The notes below the pieces were generated by a model, which made no database searches, was not told the DNA's origin, and saw nothing but the letters and a program-made list of their open reading frames with translations. This document shows positions 6,534 through 8,662 of a stretch of 8,662 nt of DNA, piece after piece (the first letter of the stretch is position 1; the number at the start of each line of letters is the position of its first letter). This stretch comes from Pseudonocardiaceae bacterium (GTDB lineage: Bacteria; Actinomycetota; Actinomycetes; Mycobacteriales; Pseudonocardiaceae). The stretch covers positions 1-8,662 of the forward strand of contig JAICSB010000120.1 in NCBI GenBank assembly GCA_025937115.1, in the 5' to 3' direction. A program made the position numbers and the translations under genes.

Positions 6534-6542
6534 TGTGGATCG
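6534..6542 (-). promoter_or_regulatory. DnaA-box-like site 2
   Basis: TGTGGATCG is the reverse orientation of the DnaA box with seven of nine matches, about 100 bases beyond the last iteron. Nearby sequence (around 6500) is locally AT-richer. Support is weak. Confidence 0.25.
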
Positions 6543-6638
6543 ACTCACTGACGACGGACTGGCTGCCCGGCTTCTCAGCTTCTGTTCGAATAAACGACCA
6601 CACTGCCCGGCACTACTCAACCGGTCATCGGGGCGCTG

Positions 6639-6670
6639 CCCTCTACTGCCTCTGCCCTCTACTGCCTCTG
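6639..6670 (+). repeat. Two exact tandem copies of a 16-base unit
   Basis: CCCTCTACTGCCTCTG occurs at 6639-6654 and again at 6655-6670 without mismatch; CTG before the first copy and CC after the second extend the periodicity slightly. The pyrimidine-rich unit lies in non-coding DNA between the iterons and the insertion-sequence remnant. Its role is unknown. Confidence 0.8.
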
Positions 6671-6827
6671 CCTGCTCAACATCCCAAGCAACGGCCGAGG
6701 GTACCCCGGGTAGGTATCTCCCGCTTCGGCTGTCGTCGCGGCAGGACAAGTTGCCTGAGAAGCAGACGCGCTTCGCGCGACCTCGACCAGAGAGGGGTTC
6801 CGCGGCACTCCCTTGGTCAACGCGGCT

Positions 6828-6841
6828 GTCTGACATCAGAC
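6828..6841. repeat. Perfect 6-2-6 inverted repeat
   Basis: GTCTGA, CA, TCAGAC forms a symmetric 14-base site in non-coding DNA. The size suits a dimeric repressor or other DNA-binding protein, but no nearby gene points to a specific regulator. Confidence 0.4.
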
Positions 6842-6904
6842 CTCACTCCCCTGCCTCCCTCGTGGTCAAGTCCTGAGCGTCCTAATAAATGGGTGGCCTG
6901 CTGA

Positions 6905-7470
6905 TCATGCGGCGATGTCCTTGCGTCGGTTGGTCTTGCGGTTGTCGGTGTTGGCTGGGGGTGGGTCGAGTCCCAGCTCAGCGCGGATCAGGGTGGCGAA
7001 CACGAGCTTGATCGCGGCTTTTTCGTCGGGGAACCGCGGGATCACTTTGGTGCGCCGGCGTTCTTCGACGAAGCTGCGCTCGGCGAGGTTGGTGGTGCGC
7101 ACCCGGATGCAGCGGCGCACTGGTAGCCGGTGGATGGCCAGCAGCGCGTCGAGGTCGTCGGTGAAGCAGGCGCGGTGGCCGCCAGGTACTGTCGGCCGTG
7201 GATGTTGATGAATCGGTCCGCTGCCGCCCGGGCCGCGTCTAGCGTCGGCGAGTCACGGACCGCATAGACGTGCGCCAGGACCTCACCCGCGGTTTCCTCG
7301 GGCAGCTTGGCGCGGATGTTGCCCAGCCGGTGAAACCAGCACCGGATTCGAACGCTCGCCGGAAACACGTCGTGATGGCGTTGATCAGCCCGGGCGCGCC
7401 GTCGGAGGTGACGGTGGTGGGTGCTCGCATGCCTCGACGCAGCATGCTGCGGAAATACTGGCGCTCCCAG
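6905..7470 (-). pseudogene. IS256-family (mutator type) transposase, C-terminal fragment with frameshifts
   Basis: Three reading frames together give one transposase C-terminal half. Frame A (about 7350-7470) reads RQYFRSMLRRGMRAP and TSDGAPGLINAI, with the second catalytic Asp in SDG. Frame B (about 7190-7345) reads RCWFHRLGNIRAKLPEETAG and RDSPTLDAARAAADRF. Frame C (6905 to about 7185) reads ACFTDDLDALLAIHRLPVR, then RVRTTNLAERSFVEERRRTK with the catalytic Glu in TTNLAE. Frames change near 7345 (after ITTCF) and near 7187 (after QYLAAT). The end FATLIRAELGLDPPP seems shorter than usual: relatives, as I remember them, have about 20 more residues between FATLIRA and LRAELGLDPPP, so there may be an internal deletion. 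The N-terminal part is missing where the ISL3-type element begins. It cannot encode an active enzyme. Confidence 0.8.
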
Positions 7471-7610
7471 CATCGATGTGGGTCTGATCTTGCGAAGGGA
7501 ACTGGGTAGGGCCTGGTGGGAGGGTCTTGCGGCCTCGTGCTGTGGGTTGCGGGGTGCGCACGGGGCGCGGCCCGTAGGTTCGGGGGTCGACGAAGATCTT
7601 CACCGAGCCT

Positions 7611-7617
7611 GGAGGGG
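7611..7617 (+). promoter_or_regulatory. Ribosome-binding site of the ISL3 transposase
   Basis: GGAGGGG lies 10 bases before GTG 7628, and 16 before the next in-frame GTG at 7634, which favours 7628 as the start. Confidence 0.6.
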
Positions 7618-7627
7618 TCACGCATTC

Positions 7628-8662
<1,035 letters not shown>

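Larger units (their letters stand above)
6240..6904. other. Gene-free region carrying the putative origin
   Basis: No credible gene was found on either strand; open frames here are short, atypical and overlap each other. Besides the iterons the region holds two imperfect DnaA-box-like sites (6308-6316 CCATCCACA and 6534-6542 TGTGGATCG, seven of nine matches each and in opposite orientation). It also has a 5-4-5 inverted repeat at 6323-6336, a 16-base tandem repeat at 6639-6670, a CGCGC-TTC-GCGCG hairpin at 6767-6779 and a perfect inverted repeat at 6828-6841. The segment is less GC-rich than its neighbours in places (around 6495-6515 and 6588-6600). Confidence 0.5.

Noticed and set aside
6454..6904. 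Overlapping short open frames on both strands in the origin region
   Set aside because: Composition is atypical, there are no ribosome sites or motifs, and the frames overlap the non-coding repeats.

Overview
The window looks like a fragment of a decaying conjugative plasmid, or integrated plasmid-like element, from a high-GC actinobacterium. The best guess is the Pseudonocardiales/Streptomyces end of the phylum, based on very high GC, frequent GTG starts, and a conjugation gene set (SCO6880 family, VirB4-like ATPase, NlpC/P60 wall hydrolase, VirD4/TraG coupling ATPase) typical of those mycelial actinomycetes. No taxonomic marker gene is present, so the genus is open.

Layout. From about 6440 down to 138 everything reads on the minus strand. 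At the top is a putative replication origin (6240-6900) with four GATATTTRCC iteron-like repeats. One of them overlaps the -10 box of a good-looking promoter for repA (5274-6200, RepA_C family). Three bases after the repA stop comes a small membrane-protein gene (start 5270). An in-frame TGA interrupts it, and its continuation is fused by an apparent deletion to a SCO6880-family gene that lacks its N-terminal part (3904-4950, with relic sequence to about 5028). Then follow a VirB4-like ATPase (2408-3907) split by an amber codon where Trp is expected, just after Walker B; an intact NlpC/P60 hydrolase with a lysozyme-like domain (1280-2401); and a VirD4/TraG-like coupling ATPase (138-1283) that lost its C-terminal part at a sharp junction near 140. 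GTGA and ATGA overlaps and short gaps indicate one former operon: replication protein first, then mating-channel ATPases, wall hydrolase and coupling protein.

Upstream of the origin lies insertion-sequence debris: a minus-strand IS256-family transposase C-terminal fragment with at least two frameshifts (6905 to about 7470), cut into by a plus-strand ISL3-family element (about 7480 to the window end). The ISL3 transposase is open for 314 codons and then passes directly into a perfect (ACCCCG)n repeat that runs off the end of the sequence.

Taken together, the element probably replicated through RepA and its iterons and moved by a type IV-like system. As it stands, every conjugation gene here except the hydrolase carries a lesion (truncation, nonsense codon or deletion junction), so it is probably no longer self-transmissible unless the stop codons are read through or intact copies exist elsewhere.
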